The notes under the pieces are model-generated. The model saw only the letters and a list, made by a program, of their open reading frames with translations. It made no database searches and was not told the origin of the DNA. Below, piece by piece: positions 21,735-25,240 of a stretch of 25,240 nucleotides of DNA (within the stretch, counting starts at the first letter, position 1; the number at the start of each line of letters is the position of its first letter). The DNA is from CAYGFH01 sp964356315 (lineage in GTDB: Bacteria; Patescibacteriota; Microgenomatia; UBA10105; UBA927): the NCBI GenBank assembly GCA_964356315.1, contig CAYHHA010000024.1, positions 1 through 25,240 of the forward strand, written 5' to 3'. The position numbers and the translations under genes were made by a program.

Positions 21735-22593
21735 GCTCTTTTTGTTTTTTGGACAGATGAGTCGGCACGTGGAGTTGAATTTTGACATACGCATCTCCGC
21801 GGGATCCTCCCCGTACATGAGGCACACCTTTTCCACGAAGGCGTACGAGCGTTCCAGGTTGCGTTCCAGGCTGGACGCGAATCTTCAGAGGTCCATCGAT
21901 CGTTGGCACTTCTATAACTGCACCGAGTGCCGCTTGAACGAATGTTATTTCTTGCTCCACAACCAGATCGTTTCCTTCTCGATGATATTCTTTATCTTGG
22001 GCGACTTCCAACACGACATCAAAATCATCAAACCGAATACGTGATCCTGTGTCCACTCCAGCGGGGATCTTTATCGTTTTTTTGACACTTCCCTCTCCTG
22101 CTTGTCCTTTTGGTACATGAATCTCTTTTGACACTCCCTTTACCGCATCCATGAAGCTGATGTTTAATTGATACACCTCGCGTCGATGACGCGCTTGCCC
22201 ACGTTGTCCACCAAATCCACCACCAAAAAACTGCTCAAAAATTTCAAACGGATCGACAAAATCGCTCCCACCAAATGGATTTCCACCACTAGAAGAATAC
22301 GAATAACTAAACGGGCCTTGCCCGCCAAACGGACCTTGACCTGCACCTCCACCCATTCCGCTTCCGGGAGCAAACGCACTATGACCGAATTGGTCATACG
22401 TTTCTCGTTTTTTGCTATCGGAAAGCACAGAATATGCCTCGTTTATTTCTTTAAATTTATCATTTGCCTCTGGGGATTTGTTTTTATCTGGATGCCACTC
22501 CAAAGCCAGCTTCCTATACGCCTTTTTCATTTCTTCAGGCGTTGCTGTTTTGGAAACCCCTAGTACGTCGTAAAAATCACGTTTTGTCGCCAT
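21709..22593 (-). CDS. dnaJ: Type II DnaJ (Hsp40) co-chaperone without zinc finger
   Basis: J-domain co-chaperone that stimulates DnaK ATPase. In 294 aa: J domain (about 1-70) with HPD in EWHPDKNK, a Gly/Phe-rich linker (about 75-130, GGGAGQGPFGGQGPFSY in part) and the two C-terminal beta domains. The four CXXCXGXG zinc motifs of classical DnaJ are absent, so it is of the CbpA/DjlA-like type II class despite standing in the grpE-dnaK-dnaJ operon. A GTG at 22602 is in frame, but the ATG at 22593 (MATKRDFYDVLGV) fits the family. Its 3' end is duplicated at 20294-20319. Confidence 0.95.
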   Translation of the reverse strand: MATKRDFYDVLGVSKTATPEEMKKAYRKLALEWHPDKNKSPEANDKFKEINEAYSVLSDSKKRETYDQFGHSAFAPGSGMGGGAGQGPFGGQGPFSYSYSSSGGNPFGGSDFVDPFEIFEQFFGGGFGGQRGQARHRREVYQLNISFMDAVKGVSKEIHVPKGQAGEGSVKKTIKIPAGVDTGSRIRFDDFDVVLEVAQDKEYHREGNDLVVEQEITFVQAALGAVIEVPTIDGPLKIRVQPGTQPGTLVRLRGKGVPHVRGGSRGDAYVKIQLHVPTHLSKKQKELLEELDKE

Positions 22594-22608
22594 AGATTTC
22601 ACGCAAGA

Positions 22609-22626
22609 GGCGCGCTAACGCGCGCC
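22609..22626. other. GC-rich hairpin between dnaK and dnaJ
   Basis: GGCGCGC (22609-22615) and GCGCGCC (22620-22626) form a perfect 7-bp stem with a 4-nt loop, 15 nt before the dnaJ ATG. No T tract follows on the minus strand, so it is not a typical terminator. It may mark an mRNA processing or stability point that lowers dnaJ relative to dnaK. Confidence 0.75.
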
Positions 22627-22654
22627 CATTGCTTATTCGTTTATTTCTTTTTTA

Positions 22655-24559
22655 TCAACTAACCACTTCTCCCTCTTCAACCTTCTTATCATCCTTTTTG
22701 TCTTCTGGTTTTGACTCACCGGTTGGAGATTCTTCTGCTTGCCCCTTATCACCCACCTCTTGTCCCTGCTGTTGACTTGCATATGCTGCAACTTTTTGGG
22801 TCACATCAGATAGCTCACTGGTTTTCTTTTCCAGATCTTCTTTAGACCCAGAGTCAAGAATATCTTTGAGCGATTTCATCTTTTCTTCAACTTCGCTCTT
22901 ATCTTCTGGCTTTACTTTTTCTCCACCATCTTTAAGCGTTTTTTCTGCAATATAGATCATATTGTCCGCTTTGTTGCGGGATTCAATCTTATCTTTTTTC
23001 TCGGCGTCTGCAGCTGCGTTGGCTTCCGCTTCTTTCTTCATCTTTTCTACTTCTTCTTTTGAAAGTCCGGTAGAACCAGTGATTTTGATATTTGAGACTT
23101 TACCACTCGCTTTATCTTTGGCGGTAACGTTCAAAATACCTGACGCATCAATATCAAAGGTCACCTCAACCTGAGGCACCCCTCGAGGCGCCGCTGGGAT
23201 ACCAGACAATATAAATCGCCCTAACGACTTATTATCAGCCGCCATCGGTCGCTCCCCTTGCAGAATATTGATCTCAACAGATGTTTGATTGTCAGCCGCT
23301 GTTGAAAATATTTCAGATTTACTCGTCGGAACTGTGGTGTTTCGTGGGATAAGTGGTGTAGATACAGATCCCAATGTCTCAACCCCAAGAGTGAGTGGAG
23401 TTACATCCAAAAGGACCACATCTTTCACATCACCGGAAAGCACGCCTGCTTGAACAGCGGCGCCAACGGCAACCACTTCATCAGGATTGACCGATGCATT
23501 TGGCTCTTTGCCGAAAAATTTCTTTACTGATTCAATGACTTTTGGCATGCGCGTCATACCACCGACAAGCACAATCTCATCAATGTCACCAATTTTCAAT
23601 TTTGCATCAGCAAGACACTTTTTTACTGGCTCAATTGATCGAGTAATTAACGACTCAACCAACGATTCCATCTTTGCGCGCGTCAATTTCATGACCAAAT
23701 GAGCTGGGCCATCTTTGCCCTGAGTGACAAACGGAAGATTAATTTCCGCTTCCATGGAACTGGAAAGTTCAATCTTTGCTTTTTCTGCCGCATCACGAAG
23801 TCGCTGTAGCGCTTGTGGATCTTTTCTCAAATCTACTCCCTGTTCTTTCTTAAATTCATCGGCGAGATAATCAAAAATCGCCTTATCAAAATCATCTCCT
23901 CCTAAATGCGTGTCTCCATTGGTAGACTTTACTTCATATACACCCTCACCGAGCTCTAGAATAGAGATATCAAATGTCCCTCCGCCCAAATCGTACACAG
24001 CGATGGTGTGAGCATTCTTTTTATCTAAACCATACGCAAGCGCCGCCGCGGTCGGTTCGTTTAGGATTCGAAGCACTTCAAGTCCTGCAATTTCACCGGC
24101 TTGCTTTGTCGCTTGTCTTTGAGAATCATCAAAATATGCAGGCACCGTGACGACAGCCTGAGTAACTGGTTCGCCAAGATACTTTTCCGCATCTGCTTTG
24201 ATTTTTGCAAGCACTTTTGCAGAGATTTCCTGTGGGGTAAATTCTTTTCCGTCTACTTCTACATCTGCCATTCCGTTTTTCCCAGATTTTATGATATATG
24301 GAAGCAACTTTATGTCAGCCTGCACAGATGGATCGGTAAACTTTCTACCCATCAATCTTTTTACAGAATAGACCGTTGATTTTGGATTTATCACGATTTG
24401 GCGTTTCGCCACATCTCCGACGATATTTTTTATCGGATCCACGACAGAAGGGATCGTGTTTCTACCCTCTGAAGAATGGATCACTTTTGGCGCTCCACCT
24501 TCCATCACCGCCACACATGAATTTGTTGTTCCTAAATCTATACCTATAATTTTTGACAT
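22655..24559 (-). CDS. dnaK: Molecular chaperone DnaK (Hsp70)
   Basis: 634 aa, normal length. The N-terminal ATPase domain opens with IIGIDLGTTNSCVAVMEGG (phosphate loop 1), followed by VPAYFDDSQRQATKQAG, AVYDLGGGTFDISILELG (phosphate loop 2) and VLVGGMTRMPKV. After the VLLDVTPLTLGVE linker come the substrate-binding domain and helical lid, ending in a Gly/Lys/Glu-rich disordered tail without the EEVD/KKDD-type C-terminus of E. coli. AAGGAG lies 6 nt before the ATG, one of the strongest ribosome-binding sites in the window. It lies between grpE (44 bp upstream) and dnaJ (61 bp downstream). Confidence 0.98.
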   Translation of the reverse strand: MSKIIGIDLGTTNSCVAVMEGGAPKVIHSSEGRNTIPSVVDPIKNIVGDVAKRQIVINPKSTVYSVKRLMGRKFTDPSVQADIKLLPYIIKSGKNGMADVEVDGKEFTPQEISAKVLAKIKADAEKYLGEPVTQAVVTVPAYFDDSQRQATKQAGEIAGLEVLRILNEPTAAALAYGLDKKNAHTIAVYDLGGGTFDISILELGEGVYEVKSTNGDTHLGGDDFDKAIFDYLADEFKKEQGVDLRKDPQALQRLRDAAEKAKIELSSSMEAEINLPFVTQGKDGPAHLVMKLTRAKMESLVESLITRSIEPVKKCLADAKLKIGDIDEIVLVGGMTRMPKVIESVKKFFGKEPNASVNPDEVVAVGAAVQAGVLSGDVKDVVLLDVTPLTLGVETLGSVSTPLIPRNTTVPTSKSEIFSTAADNQTSVEINILQGERPMAADNKSLGRFILSGIPAAPRGVPQVEVTFDIDASGILNVTAKDKASGKVSNIKITGSTGLSKEEVEKMKKEAEANAAADAEKKDKIESRNKADNMIYIAEKTLKDGGEKVKPEDKSEVEEKMKSLKDILDSGSKEDLEKKTSELSDVTQKVAAYASQQQGQEVGDKGQAEESPTGESKPEDKKDDKKVEEGEVVS

Positions 24560-24603
24560 ATCGTTCTCCTTTTTTTTAAAAATTTATATATTTTTTACCG
24601 AAT

Positions 24604-25176
24604 TTATACTTTTTTGCCCACCTTCACCTGCGCCACTCTCAAGATTTTTTCAAAAAATCTATATCCAGGGAGCAGTTCTTCGACGACTATATTTTCTTCT
24701 CCTGAAACTACCTCTATACATTCCATTTCGTGCGGGTTAAATTCTTTTCCGACCACATCAATTTTTGTTATCCCACTCTCTTCCAACACCCCAGACAATT
24801 CTTTATATGCCAGATCAAACCCAACGTCTTTTATATGCGCTTTCACCTTGCCAAATGTGTCTACAACAGGAAGGAGCCTCCCTAAGATTATCTCGCTGGC
24901 ATATAACCTCACTTCATTTTTTTCTTCGCGACTTCGCCGTTCAATATTCTGGTAGTCAGCTAGCGCGCGCATGCATTTTGACTTCCAGTCCTCCATTTGC
25001 GTTGTTGCCTCAGCCAGTTGCACTTTTACCTGTTCACACTCATCGTCACAGCCACAGGACCCGGAGCACCCTGCGCACCCCTCACACCCCTCAGTGTTTT
25101 TTTCATCGATGACTACTTCTTCTTTCGCTGTTTCTTCTTTTGCTGTTTCTTCTTTCGTTATATCTTGTTTCTTCAT
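24604..25176 (-). CDS. grpE: Nucleotide exchange factor GrpE with Cys-rich N-terminus
   Basis: 190 aa; the homodimeric exchange factor for DnaK. The long coiled coil (about 48-105, containing ALADYQNIERRSREEKNE) and the beta-wing domain (ITKIDVVGKEFNPHEMECIE, ending PGYRFFEKILRVAQVKVGKK) are typical. The N-terminus is not: three acidic pentad repeats (KEETA type, residues 6-20) precede six Cys at 31, 34, 37, 41, 43 and 47 in CxxCxxC and CxC spacings. A metal or redox role is possible but unproven. The ATG at 25176 has GGTGGA 3 nt upstream. First gene of the chaperone operon in this window; hrcA may lie beyond the edge, and no CIRCE operator is visible. Confidence 0.96.
   Translation of the reverse strand: MKKQDITKEETAKEETAKEEVVIDEKNTEGCEGCAGCSGSCGCDDECEQVKVQLAEATTQMEDWKSKCMRALADYQNIERRSREEKNEVRLYASEIILGRLLPVVDTFGKVKAHIKDVGFDLAYKELSGVLEESGITKIDVVGKEFNPHEMECIEVVSGEENIVVEELLPGYRFFEKILRVAQVKVGKKV
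25117..25161 (-). repeat. 15-bp in-frame tandem repeat inside grpE
   Basis: Three 15-bp units (25117-25131, 25132-25146, 25147-25161) differ at only a few bases and encode repeated T-A-K-E-E pentads. In-frame unit length means copy changes would not disrupt the protein. Confidence 0.85.
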
Positions 25177-25185
25177 ACTTCCACC

Positions 25186-25240
25186 TTGTTAATTGGTTAC
25201 TTTGTTAATTGGTTACTTTGTTAATTGGTTACTTTGTTAA
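25186..25240. repeat. 16-bp tandem repeat upstream of grpE
   Basis: Three perfect copies of TTGTTAATTGGTTACT (from 25186) and a 7-bp partial copy run to the window edge, starting 9 bp before the grpE ATG. On the minus strand the unit contains AATTAACAAAG. As it occupies the grpE 5' region it could affect the promoter or hold operator sites, or it may be an assembly edge. Confidence 0.95.

Noticed and set aside
25177..25240. CIRCE heat-shock operator upstream of grpE
   Set aside because: No TTAGCACTC/GAGTGCTAA pair is present; the sequence is a simple tandem repeat.
1..25240. CRISPR array, rRNA, tRNA, transposase or integrase genes, stop-codon recoding
   Set aside because: No spaced identical repeats, RNA cores or recombinase motifs were found. 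TGA ends the Nudix-like gene, and core proteins need no recoding.

Overview
This window looks like part of a small-genome bacterium of the Candidate Phyla Radiation (Patescibacteria), most likely Parcubacteria-like. I infer this from protein architecture, not from a database match. The signs are a short IF-2 with no N-terminal extension, a Lon-type AAA+ ATPase with no protease domain next to RNase J, an S15 with a lysine/alanine-rich tail, a six-helix half-MFS protein, and a nusA-infB cluster without rimP or rbfA. TGA is used as an ordinary stop, so the standard code applies. No rRNA, tRNA, CRISPR array, transposase or integrase gene was seen.

Layout. (1) 1-7860: ftsK (-) and typA (+) diverge from a 288-bp gap holding a leaderless ftsK promoter and a structured typA leader. 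typA converges on a tightly coupled minus-strand operon of Lon-like ATPase, RNase J and half-MFS protein. (2) 7969-14770: a minus-strand information-processing block, nusA, infB, DHH-family protein, rpsO, pnp. It has a strong promoter plus early terminator in front of nusA, a second promoter and hairpin in front of rpsO, and paired RNA structures between rpsO and pnp. A 79-bp MITE-like repeat sits between infB and the DHH gene. (3) 14823-21708: an AT-richer accessory region with small genes in both orientations: Nudix-like protein, small membrane protein, acyltransferase-3, three small or anchored membrane proteins, a coiled-coil anchored protein, DUF1003 protein, EamA transporter and CsaA. 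(4) 21709-25176: the chaperone operon grpE-dnaK-dnaJ on the minus strand.

How the genes work together. NusA, IF-2, S15 and PNPase join transcription, translation initiation and RNA decay. RNase J with an ATPase-only Lon may form a second RNA-processing unit. TypA acts on ribosomes, FtsK on chromosome segregation, and GrpE-DnaK-DnaJ on protein folding. The accessory genes are mostly membrane or surface proteins.

Most notable signals. (a) A short repeat of about 32 bp occurs in one orientation in each of the six intergenic gaps between 15.5 and 19.7 kb, giving a cassette-like layout. (b) At least seven genes have a -10 hexamer ending exactly 6 nt before the ATG, which predicts leaderless mRNAs. 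(c) The last 26 bp of dnaJ are duplicated exactly 1.4 kb downstream and bracket the csaA-eamA pair like an attachment-site duplication. (d) nusA and typA each have an intrinsic terminator about 15-17 nt after the predicted transcription start. Both window edges lie in short tandem repeats, so they may be assembly breakpoints.
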